Assembly: GCA_029258695.1 (NCBI GenBank)
Contig: JARIBR010000210.1
Coordinates: forward strand, 1-8,138
DNA length: 8,138 nucleotides
DNA from: Quadrisphaera sp.
GTDB lineage: Bacteria; Actinomycetota; Actinomycetes; Actinomycetales; Quadrisphaeraceae
Reading direction: 5' to 3'
Shown here: one piece after another, positions 1 to 5,742 of the stretch
How the letters are laid out: each line of letters opens with the position of its first letter
Numbering within the stretch: position 1 is the first letter of the stretch
Program-made: the position numbers and the translations under genes
Notes under the pieces: generated by a model
What the model saw: the letters and a program-made list of their open reading frames with translations, nothing else
Told to the model about the DNA's origin: nothing
The model's database searches: none

Positions 1-72
1 GCCGAAGAGCTGGGTGGCGCCCTCGATCTTGAGGATCTCGACGGCGGCGCGGGCTGCGGTCATGCGGGGCAT
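1..72 (-). CDS. gcl: Glyoxylate carboligase (tartronate-semialdehyde synthase), N-terminal fragment
   Basis: Only the first 24 codons are in the window; the gene continues off the left edge. The peptide begins MPRMTAARAAVEILKIEG and ends ATQLFG, matching the start of the thiamine-diphosphate enzyme Gcl (E. coli Gcl begins MAKMRAVDAAMYVLEKEG and also has an FG shortly after). Gcl joins two glyoxylate molecules to tartronate semialdehyde and CO2. The ATG at 70-72 is preferred over the in-frame ATG at 61-63 because a GAAAGG ribosome site lies 6 bases before it. It follows glxR and hyi on the same strand, the enzymes that act on and around its product, so the family call is well supported by context despite the short fragment. 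The alternative is another ThDP enzyme such as acetolactate synthase, which is less likely beside hyi and glxR. A hairpin pair separates it from glxR, so it may be expressed at a different level. Confidence 0.85.
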   Translation of the reverse strand, partial: MPRMTAARAAVEILKIEGATQLFG

Positions 73-78
73 GGCGGG

Positions 79-84
79 CCTTTC
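79..84 (-). promoter_or_regulatory. Ribosome binding site of gcl
   Basis: On the minus strand GAAAGG lies six bases before the ATG at 70-72. It selects that start over the ATG three codons further in. Confidence 0.55.
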
Positions 85-127
85 ACAGGGCGGGAGGGTG
101 GGGTGGGAGCAGACGGTGGGGTGAGGA

Positions 128-152
128 GCGGGCCGAGAGGAGCCGGGCCCGC
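128..152 (-). terminator. Secondary hairpin between glxR and gcl
   Basis: Seven-base arms GCGGGCC (128-134) and GGCCCGC (146-152) pair around an 11-base loop. It lies immediately after the stronger palindrome at 154-179 when read on the minus strand. There is no T-tract, so termination is uncertain; it may only stabilise RNA ends. Confidence 0.3.
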
Positions 153-153
153 A

Positions 154-179
154 GAGCCGCCGCGTCGACGCGGCGGCTC
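154..179 (-). terminator. Perfect 26-base palindrome just after glxR
   Basis: GAGCCGCCGCG (154-164) pairs perfectly with CGCGGCGGCTC (169-179) around the tetraloop tcga; the whole 26 bases are a perfect palindrome. It starts 16 bases beyond the glxR stop codon and so could end or attenuate the hyi-glxR transcript. No U-rich tail follows, which is common for candidate actinobacterial terminators but leaves the function unproved. Because gcl follows on the same strand only about 80 bases further on, this may be an attenuator or an mRNA-processing and stability element rather than a full stop. Confidence 0.5.
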
Positions 180-195
180 CGCGGCCCCGGGTCGC

Positions 196-1089
196 TCAGG
201 CCTTCGCGGTGCCGGAGAGCTGCTCGACGAGCTTGAGCAGCCCCGAGTGGTCGAGCTTGCCGTCACCGGAGGCGACGGTGGCGGCGACGAGCTGGGCGAC
301 GAGCGCGCCGACGGGGATGACCACGCCGGCCTCGCGGGCCGCGGAGGTGACGATGCCCATGTCCTTGTGGTGGAGCTCCAGGCGGAAGCCGGGGGTGAAC
401 TCCCGCGCCCGCATGCTCTCGCCCTTGCGGGCCATGACGGTCGAGCCGGCGAGCCCGCCCCCGAGGACCTCCAGGGCGGCGCCGGTGTCGACGCCGTAGG
501 CCTCGAGGAAGACCAGCGCCTCCGCGACGAGCTGGATGTTGCCCGCGACGATGAGCTGGTTCGCGGCCTTGACGGTCTGCCCGGAGCCGGCGGGGCCCAC
601 GTGGACGATGGTCTTGCCGACGGCGTCGAAGACCTCGCGGGCCGCCGCGAAGTCCTCCGCGGCGCCGCCGACCATGATCGAGAGCACGCCCTCCTTGGCG
701 CCCGGCTCGCCACCGGAGACCGGGGCGTCGAGCACCCGGAAGCCGGCGTCGGCGCCGACGGCGCCCAGGCGCGCGGAGACGTCGGGGCGGATGGAGGAGA
801 AGTCGATGACCAGGGTGTTGGCCTTCGCGGAGGCGAAGACGCCCTCCTCGCCGGTGAGCACGTCCTCGACGTCCGGGGAGTCCGGCACCATCACCGCGAC
901 GACGTCGACGTCGGCGACGGCCTCGGCGATCGAGGACGCCCCCCGGCCGCCGGCCTCCACCAGCTTGTCGACGGCGCCCTGGCTCCGGTTGTAGCCGACG
1001 ACGTCGAAGCCGGCGCTCACGAGGTTGGCGGCCATCGGGGCACCCATGATGCCCAGGCCGATGAAGGCGACCTTCTGCTTGTCGCTCAT
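196..1089 (-). CDS. glxR: Tartronate semialdehyde reductase (2-hydroxy-3-oxopropionate reductase)
   Basis: The 297-residue protein belongs to the beta-hydroxyacid dehydrogenase family and reduces tartronate semialdehyde to D-glycerate with NAD(P)H. Visible motifs are the dinucleotide-binding GLGIMG (residues 11-16) at the end of the first beta strand, the substrate-binding DAPVSGGEPGA (121-131), the catalytic-lysine segment GSGQTVKAANQ with Lys174, and HHKDMG (240-245). Length matches GarR/GlxR (about 295). The ATG at 1087-1089 overlaps the hyi stop by four bases (ATGA), with a GGAG eight bases upstream inside hyi, which indicates translational coupling. Its substrate would be made by the downstream gcl product. 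Relatives include 3-hydroxyisobutyrate dehydrogenase; the hyi and gcl neighbours favour the glyoxylate-pathway role. Whether it prefers NADH or NADPH cannot be read with confidence. Confidence 0.92.
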   Translation of the reverse strand: MSDKQKVAFIGLGIMGAPMAANLVSAGFDVVGYNRSQGAVDKLVEAGGRGASSIAEAVADVDVVAVMVPDSPDVEDVLTGEEGVFASAKANTLVIDFSSIRPDVSARLGAVGADAGFRVLDAPVSGGEPGAKEGVLSIMVGGAAEDFAAAREVFDAVGKTIVHVGPAGSGQTVKAANQLIVAGNIQLVAEALVFLEAYGVDTGAALEVLGGGLAGSTVMARKGESMRAREFTPGFRLELHHKDMGIVTSAAREAGVVIPVGALVAQLVAATVASGDGKLDHSGLLKLVEQLSGTAKA

Positions 1090-1943
1090 GCGAGACGCTC
1101 CGTTCCTGCGGTGGGACCGTCCGAGGTCCCGCGGCGGTCGGCCGGGAGCCAGCGCAGGCTCTCGGCGGTGGTGGTGGTGGGCTTGTACTCCAGAGCCACC
1201 CAGCCGTCGTAGCCGACGGTCTGGAGGCGGGCGAGGAGGTCGTCGAGGGGCAGCTCGCCGCTGCCGGGCTCGCCGCGCCCGGGGGCGTCGGCGACCTGGA
1301 CGTGGCTGATGCGCCCGACGTGGGTGTCGATGACCGACGCGAGGTCGTCGCCGTTCACCGCGAGGTGGTAGAGGTCGCAGAGGAACCCGAGGTTGTGGAC
1401 GTCGGACTCCTTCTCGACGCGCTCGATGATCGAGACCGCGTCCGCGGCGGTCTTGACGGGGTAGGCGTCGGTGCCGCTCACGGCCTCCAGGAGCACGGTG
1501 CCCCCCATCCGCTGCGCGGCGCGGGAGGCCAGGGTGAGGTTCTCGGCGCCCAGGTCGTCCTGCTCGCCGGCGCTCACGCCGTCGACGCGGTTGCCGTAGA
1601 GGGCGTTGAACGCGCTGCACCCGAGGCGCTCCCCGATGCCGAGGGTCACGTCGACGTTGTCGCGGAACTCCGAGGAGCGCTGCGGCCAGGAGACCAGGCC
1701 GCGGTCGCCGCCGGGCATGTCGCCGGCGAAGAAGTTGAGGCCGACCAGCTGGACGCCGTTGTCACGGACGGAGGCGACGAAGGCGTCCACGGCCGTGTCC
1801 GAGGGCACCGCCTCGGCGAAGGGCCACCAGAACTCGACGGCGTCGAAACCGGCGTCCTTCGCGGCGGCGGCGCGCTGCATCAGCGGCACCTCGGTGAACA
1901 TCAGCGAGCAGTTCACCGCGTACGGCAGGGAGTGGGTCATCAT
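1086..1943 (-). CDS. hyi: Hydroxypyruvate isomerase (TIM-barrel, xylose isomerase-like)
   Basis: A 285-residue cytosolic TIM-barrel protein of the AP-endonuclease-2/Hyi group, which interconverts hydroxypyruvate and tartronate semialdehyde. The N-terminal stretch LPYAVNCSLMFTEVP (residues 6-20) and FDAVEFWWPF (33-42) are characteristic. Likely metal and catalytic residues are Glu153 (TVLLEAV), Asp190 with His193 (CDLYH), His214 (ISHVQVAD) and Glu252 (LEYKP), and the C-terminal LEYKPTTTTAESLRWLP is typical of Hyi. About 18 variable residues follow, the last of which overlap glxR, making the protein longer than E. coli Hyi (258). The start is MM: ATG at 1941-1943 or 1938-1940. GAGCGG sits 4 or 7 bases upstream respectively, so the second ATG is a real alternative. 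It is the first gene of the hyi-glxR(-gcl) unit, with its own 77-base leader carrying a candidate promoter and operator. Confidence 0.92.
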   Translation of the reverse strand: MMTHSLPYAVNCSLMFTEVPLMQRAAAAKDAGFDAVEFWWPFAEAVPSDTAVDAFVASVRDNGVQLVGLNFFAGDMPGGDRGLVSWPQRSSEFRDNVDVTLGIGERLGCSAFNALYGNRVDGVSAGEQDDLGAENLTLASRAAQRMGGTVLLEAVSGTDAYPVKTAADAVSIIERVEKESDVHNLGFLCDLYHLAVNGDDLASVIDTHVGRISHVQVADAPGRGEPGSGELPLDDLLARLQTVGYDGWVALEYKPTTTTAESLRWLPADRRGTSDGPTAGTERLA

Positions 1944-1949
1944 TAATCC

Positions 1950-1981
1950 GCTCTGTGGAAAAGTATGTCTGCTCTACGGAA
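1950..1981 (-). promoter_or_regulatory. Candidate operator: two direct repeats 21 bp apart in the hyi leader
   Basis: On the plus strand GCTCTNNGGAA occurs at 1950-1960 and again at 1971-1981 (minus strand TTCCNNAGAGC). The repeats start exactly 21 bases apart, two helical turns, and the similarity continues into A.TAT on one side (about 14 of 20 positions). The distal copy touches the last base of the candidate -10 box; the proximal copy ends 7 bases before the first hyi ATG and overlaps the weak ribosome site. This layout suits a transcription factor binding one face of the DNA. The IclR-type protein of this locus is the natural candidate, but that is inference. Confidence 0.45.
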
Positions 1982-2010
1982 CACTATCGGTGATGGTCCG
2001 TCGCCGTCAA
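1981..2010 (-). promoter_or_regulatory. Candidate sigma-70-type promoter for hyi-glxR
   Basis: On the minus strand TTGACG (2005-2010) and TAGTGT (1981-1986) are separated by 18 bases. The -35 is close to consensus; the -10 keeps the TA....T pattern. The region is clearly less GC-rich than its surroundings and lies between the DUF6986 stop (2021) and the hyi start. It would let hyi-glxR be transcribed independently of the malic enzyme pair. Read-through from upstream remains possible because no terminator is seen in the 77-base gap. Confidence 0.45.
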
Positions 2011-2020
2011 GGTCGCTGCG

Positions 2021-3304
2021 TCAGGCCTCGGGCCCGGGCAGCGGCAGCCGGGGGTGCGCCAGGACGACGAGCTGGCGCCCGTCCAGCCCGGTGGCCGTGC
2101 GCACCTCCTCCTCGCTCACCGCGCCGCACTGCAGCCCCCGCGCGACGAACCAGGCCAGGGCGCGAGCCGTCGCCGGCTCGTCGAGGAACCCGGACGTGTC
2201 GTGGGCGACGTACGCCCGCAAGCGCTCCAGGGCGCCGGCCAGGCCGTCGCGGTAGAAGGCGAACGTCGCCAGGTAGCGGGTCGGCAGCTGGGCGGGGTGG
2301 AGGTCCCACCCCTGGTAGAAGCCGCGCGCGAGCGAACGACGCACCAGGCGGGCGTGCAGCGCCCACGCCGCGTCGACGGCGGCGCGATCGCCCACGGGGA
2401 TCACGTTGGTCGACCCGTCGGACAGCCGCACGCCCGTGCCCGCGGCGGAGACCTGCATGACGGCCTTGGCGTGGTCGGCCGCAGGGTGCTCCATGCTCTG
2501 CTCACCGGCGGCGATGCCGAGGGAGGCCGAGTAGTCGTACGTGCCGTAGTGCAGCCCGGTGCAGCGCCCGGCCGCCGCGGCGATCATCGGCGCCACCGCG
2601 GAGCGGCCGTCGGCCATGACGACGGACTGCGGGGTCTCCACCTGGATCTCGAAGCCCAGCCGACCGGCGTGCAGCCCGTACGCCGCCTCGAGGTGCTCGC
2701 ACGCGGTGACCATCGCGCCCACCTGCTCCACGGCCGTGACCTTCGGCAGCGTGAGGAGGAACCCCTCGGGGAGCTCGCCGCCGGCGGCCAGGCGCCCGAC
2801 GAACCGGTCGAGCGTGCGCAGGCCGCGCCGACGGGTCGGGGACTCGAAGGACTTGAAGCGCAGGCCCACGAAGGGCGGCGCGCTGCCCCCCTCCACCGCG
2901 GCCAGCAGCTGGTCGACGGCAGAGTCCACCACCGCGTCCTCGCCGGCGTCCCCGCGGTCGCCGATGCCGTCCTCGAAGTCGATGCGCAGGTCCTCGATCG
3001 GCTCGCGCGCCAGCTTCTCGCGGACCAGGGGCAGCACCTCCTGCGCGAGGGCAGCGTCGATCCCGGTCACCTCGCTGACCCGCGCGGCGCTGGGCAGGCC
3101 CGCGTCGAGCAGCTCGAGCGCCGCCTCGCCCCACTGCGCGGGGAGCCGGGCGGTGACCTGGTCGGCGGGCACGTAGACCGTGTGCACGGGTTGACGGGTG
3201 CCCGCGTCCCCGGGGTAGCGGCGCTCGACGTCCTCGTCGGAGGCCGCCAGCCGCGCGTCCAGGGCGTCGGCGAGCGCGTCGATCGACCCCTCGCCGGCGC
3301 TCAT
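2021..3304 (-). CDS. CitE/HpcH-fold protein of the DUF6986 type; candidate lyase or malate-synthase-like enzyme
   Basis: The 427-residue protein resembles the actinobacterial family annotated only as aldolase or DUF6986. It shows a citrate-lyase-beta/HpcH TIM-barrel pattern: DLRIDFEDG (residues 105-113), equivalent to the CitE DLEDAV strand; GLRFKS (147-152) with Arg149; LTLPKV (184-189); FEIQVETPQS (218-227) with a probable Mg ligand Glu223; and LHYGTYDYSA (251-260) with probable ligand Asp257. Further family-type blocks are HPAADHAKAVMQV (273-285), SDGSTNVIPVG (295-305) and GWDLHPAQLPTRY (332-344). The chain is longer than bacterial CitE (about 270-300), with an N-terminal extension of about 100 residues. 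The ATG overlaps the malic enzyme stop (ATGA), with AGGGG five bases upstream. I infer that it acts on glyoxylate and an acyl-CoA, or on a related C-C bond, because its coupled partner uses malate; the substrate is not known. It is not a standard malate synthase A or G by sequence. Confidence 0.8.
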   Translation of the reverse strand: MSAGEGSIDALADALDARLAASDEDVERRYPGDAGTRQPVHTVYVPADQVTARLPAQWGEAALELLDAGLPSAARVSEVTGIDAALAQEVLPLVREKLAREPIEDLRIDFEDGIGDRGDAGEDAVVDSAVDQLLAAVEGGSAPPFVGLRFKSFESPTRRRGLRTLDRFVGRLAAGGELPEGFLLTLPKVTAVEQVGAMVTACEHLEAAYGLHAGRLGFEIQVETPQSVVMADGRSAVAPMIAAAAGRCTGLHYGTYDYSASLGIAAGEQSMEHPAADHAKAVMQVSAAGTGVRLSDGSTNVIPVGDRAAVDAAWALHARLVRRSLARGFYQGWDLHPAQLPTRYLATFAFYRDGLAGALERLRAYVAHDTSGFLDEPATARALAWFVARGLQCGAVSEEEVRTATGLDGRQLVVLAHPRLPLPGPEA

Positions 3305-4719
3305 CGCTGCCCCTGCCCGACGGCGCTGGCGGCCTTGCGCGGCGTGGCGACGGCCTTGATGGCGGCCGCGACGGCGGGCGCCACGGAGGGGTCGAAGACG
3401 CTCGGGACGATGTAGTTGGCGTTGCGCTGCTCCGGGGCGACGCAGTCGGCGATGGCCGTGGCGGCCGCGACCATCATCTCGGGGGTGATGTCCGACGCCC
3501 GGGCGTCGAGCAGGCCGCGGAAGACCCCGGGGAAGGCCAGGACGTTGTTGATCTGGTTGGGGTAGTCCGAGCGCCCCGTCGCCACGACGGCGGCGTGGCG
3601 GCCCGCCTCGAGGGGGTCGACCTCGGGCACGGGGTTGGCCATGGCGCAGACGATGGCCTGGTCGGCCATGGTGGCGATGTCGTCGCCGGTCAAGATGTTC
3701 GGCGCGGAGACGCCGATGAAGACGTCCGCGCCGGCGATGACCTCCTTGAGGGTGCCGCGGACCCCGCGCGGGTTGGTGTGGTCGGCGATCCACCGCCGCG
3801 CCGGGTCGAGGTCGGGCTTGGACGGGTCGACGGCGCCGTGGCGGTCACAGCCGATGATGTCGCTGGCCCCCTGGGCCTGCAGCAGCCGGATGATGGCGTT
3901 GCCGGCGGCGCCCACCCCGGAGACGACGACGCGCACGTCCGCGAGGTTCTTGCCCACCACGCGCAGCGCGTTGGTCAGCGCGGCGAGGGTGACGATGGCG
4001 GTGCCGTGCTGGTCGTCGTGGAAGACCGGGATGTCGAGCATCTCGCGCAACCGGTCCTCGATCTCGAAGCAGCGCGGCGCGGCGATGTCCTCGAGGTTGA
4101 TCCCGCCGTACACCGGGGCCATGGCCCGCACGATCTCGATGATCGTCTCGGTGTCCTGGGTGTCGAGGCAGACCGGCCAGGCGTCGACGTCGGCGAACTG
4201 CTTGAACAGCGCCGCCTTGCCCTCCATCACCGGCAGGGACGCGGCCGCGCCGATGTTGCCCAGTCCGAGCACGGCAGAGCCGTCGGTCACCACCGCGACG
4301 GTGTTGCGCTTGATGGTGAGGTTGTGGACGTCGTCGGGGTTCTCCGCGATCGCCATGCACACGCGCGCCACGCCCGGGGTGTAGGCACGGGAGAGGTCGT
4401 CGCGGTTGCGCAGTGCCACCTTGGGGTTGACCTCGATCTTGCCGCCGAGGTGGAGGAGGAACGTCCGGTCGCTGACCTTGCCGACCGTGACTCCGTCGAT
4501 CCTCTTGAAGGCCTCGGTGATCTGCTCCGCGTGCTCGCCGTCCGCGGCGTTGCAGGTGACGTCGACGGTGATCGTCTCCGGGTGGCTCTCGACGACGTCG
4601 AGCGCGGTGAGCGCTCCGCCCGCCTCGCTGACCGCCGCGGTGAGCGCGGCGGTGGTGTTCGCGGCGGCCGGCGCGCTGACGCGCACGGTGATGGAGTACC
4701 CGGGGCTGGGAGTGGACAT
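3301..4719 (-). CDS. Malic enzyme with N-terminal ACT domain
   Basis: The 472-residue enzyme oxidatively decarboxylates malate to pyruvate and CO2. Residues about 8-85 form a likely ACT ligand-binding domain (start [11 protein letters not shown], with FKRIDGV near its end), followed by the malic enzyme catalytic domain. Visible are AYTPGVA with Tyr113 (general acid), [12 protein letters not shown] with Lys168 (general base), metal ligands Glu210 and Asp211 in [15 protein letters not shown], and Asp236 in FHDDQHGTA. The nucleotide-binding motif is GVGAAG (268-273). Asp292 near the end of the second strand of that fold (IIGCDRHG) would favour NAD over NADP, an inference. The ATG at 4717-4719 was chosen because the ACT domain begins at once and GGGTGA lies 4 bases upstream; longer in-frame extensions run into the divergent promoter region and have no conserved sequence. 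It is the first gene of a two-gene coupled unit. Confidence 0.95.
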   Translation of the reverse strand: MSTPSPGYSITVRVSAPAAANTTAALTAAVSEAGGALTALDVVESHPETITVDVTCNAADGEHAEQITEAFKRIDGVTVGKVSDRTFLLHLGGKIEVNPKVALRNRDDLSRAYTPGVARVCMAIAENPDDVHNLTIKRNTVAVVTDGSAVLGLGNIGAAASLPVMEGKAALFKQFADVDAWPVCLDTQDTETIIEIVRAMAPVYGGINLEDIAAPRCFEIEDRLREMLDIPVFHDDQHGTAIVTLAALTNALRVVGKNLADVRVVVSGVGAAGNAIIRLLQAQGASDIIGCDRHGAVDPSKPDLDPARRWIADHTNPRGVRGTLKEVIAGADVFIGVSAPNILTGDDIATMADQAIVCAMANPVPEVDPLEAGRHAAVVATGRSDYPNQINNVLAFPGVFRGLLDARASDITPEMMVAAATAIADCVAPEQRNANYIVPSVFDPSVAPAVAAAIKAVATPRKAASAVGQGQR

Positions 4720-4837
4720 GTCGTCACCCGTTCTTTTTGCTGTGCGGATAGGTTGTTCTGCTGGAAGAGATCGAGAGGGCGCTGACCCTAGGGCGCACCC
4801 GAGCCGGAGCGCCACCCACCGTGACGGAGAGACCGCT
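4720..4837. promoter_or_regulatory. Divergent regulatory region between malic enzyme and the IclR-type gene
   Basis: This 118-base gap must hold the promoters for both divergent genes. The stretch 4730-4770 is AT-richer than its surroundings. TTCTGCTGGAA at 4756-4766 (minus TTCCAGCAGAA) resembles the TTCCNNAGAGC repeats before hyi but has one extra base in the middle. TAGGTT at 4749-4754 could be a plus-strand -10 box, though no good -35 lies upstream. I see no convincing -35/-10 pair on the minus strand. Confidence 0.4.
4826..4831 (+). promoter_or_regulatory. Ribosome binding site of the IclR-type gene
   Basis: GGAGAG lies six bases before the GTG at 4838-4840 but 15 bases before the ATG at 4847-4849, so it decides in favour of the GTG start. 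Confidence 0.6.
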
Positions 4838-5662
4838 GTGAGCGCCATGACGCCGACCGACGACGCTGCCGGGACCCCACCGGCCAAGACCCCGCCCGCC
4901 CCCAGGAGCGGCGGCGTGCAGTCGCTGACGCGGGGCTTCGCCCTCCTGGAGGCCCTCGCCGACGCGGGCGGGCGGGCGACGCTCTCGCAGCTCGCCGCGA
5001 GCGCGGGGATGCCGATGGCCACCATCCACCGCCTCGTGAGGACCCTGGTGGACCTGGGCTACGTGCGCCAGGAGCCCTCGCGCCAGTACACGCTGGGCCC
5101 CCGGCTGATGCGCCTCGGGGAGACCTCCTCCCGCCTCCTCGAGACGTGGGCCCGCCCCTACCTGGGCGACCTGGTCGCCGCGACCGGTGAGTCCGCGAAC
5201 CTCGCGCTGCTCGAGGGCGACGAGGTGGTCTACGTCGCCCAGGCCCAGTCCACCCGGGCGATGCGGATGTTCACCGAGGTGGGCCGGCACGTCACCCCCC
5301 ACTGCACGGCGGTGGGCAAGGCGATGCTGGCCGAGCTGGCCCAGGAGGCCCCGGACGAGGTGGTCGCGCTGGTGCAGCGCACCGGTCTGCCACCCAGCAC
5401 CCCGGCCACCATCACCGATCTCGACGCGTTCCTCGCCGAGCTCGACGTCGTCGGGGACCGGGGGTACGCGCTGGACGAGGAGGAGCAGGAGGTGGGCGTG
5501 CGCTGCGTGGCGGTGACCGTGCCCGGCGCTCCCACGCGGATGGGGATGTCCGTCTCCGGGCCGGTCACCCGCATGACCGACGACGTGGTCGCCGCCGTGG
5601 TGCCCCGCCTCGAGCAGGCCGCGCGCTCGCTGGCCGCCGAGCTCACCCCCCCGCCGCGCTGA
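4838..5662 (+). CDS. IclR-family transcriptional regulator (AllR/GlxR-repressor-like by context)
   Basis: The 274-residue protein has the two-domain IclR layout. After a Pro/Ala/Thr-rich disordered head (residues 1-25), SGGVQSLTRGFALLEALA opens a winged helix-turn-helix; LSQLAASAGMPMATIHRLVRTLVDLGYV (49-76) is the HTH, and QYTLGPRLMRLG the wing exit. The C-terminal effector domain runs from about 105 to 268 with ESANLALLEGDEVVYV, the GRHVTPHCTAVGKAMLA segment (149-165), TGLPPSTPATITD (182-194) and a late VRCVAVTVPG strand. The start is a GTG with GGAGAG upstream. It is the only plus-strand gene and stands divergent from malic enzyme, the classic position for a local regulator that also controls itself. 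E. coli and Streptomyces AllR, also IclR-type, control allantoin and glyoxylate genes, so a glyoxylate- or ureide-responsive repressor is the best inference. The effector cannot be read from sequence. Confidence 0.92.
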   Translation: MSAMTPTDDAAGTPPAKTPPAPRSGGVQSLTRGFALLEALADAGGRATLSQLAASAGMPMATIHRLVRTLVDLGYVRQEPSRQYTLGPRLMRLGETSSRLLETWARPYLGDLVAATGESANLALLEGDEVVYVAQAQSTRAMRMFTEVGRHVTPHCTAVGKAMLAELAQEAPDEVVALVQRTGLPPSTPATITDLDAFLAELDVVGDRGYALDEEEQEVGVRCVAVTVPGAPTRMGMSVSGPVTRMTDDVVAAVVPRLEQAARSLAAELTPPPR

Positions 5663-5680
5663 GGCACGGGGTGAGGCCGC

Positions 5681-5738
5681 GGGCGAGGCCCGGGGGGTGG
5701 AGCGGCGCAGCGCGACCACCACCCCCCGGGCCTCGCCC
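5681..5738. terminator. Bidirectional hairpin between convergent genes
   Basis: Twenty-base arms at 5681-5700 and 5719-5738 are perfectly complementary (outer GGGCGAGGCC with GGCCTCGCCC) around an 18-base loop. The hairpin starts 19 bases after the IclR-type stop and ends 5 bases after the permease stop read on the other strand. Its place and symmetry indicate a shared rho-independent-like terminator, although neither side has a T-tract. Confidence 0.75.
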
Positions 5739-5742
5739 ATGG

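Noticed and set aside
1090..1620. Upstream in-frame extension of glxR into hyi
   Set aside because: The extension is Arg-rich without homology and out of frame with hyi; the conserved dinucleotide-binding strand begins right after the ATG at 1089.
3305..3793. Upstream in-frame extension of the DUF6986 gene into malic enzyme
   Set aside because: Low-complexity sequence in a second frame of the malic enzyme gene; the ATGA junction with AGGGG upstream is the likely start.
4785..4794. CCTAGG-centred TAGGGT/TAGGGC as a -10 box in the divergent region
   Set aside because: No acceptable -35 sequence lies 16-18 bases upstream on either strand.
4847..4849. ATG as start of the IclR-type gene
   Set aside because: The GGAGAG site is 15 bases away, too far, but ideally placed for the GTG at 4838.
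4720..5025. N-terminal extension of malic enzyme into the divergent region and the IclR-type gene
   Set aside because: It would run antisense through the regulator's start and promoter and shows no family sequence; the ACT domain begins directly after the ATG at 4719.
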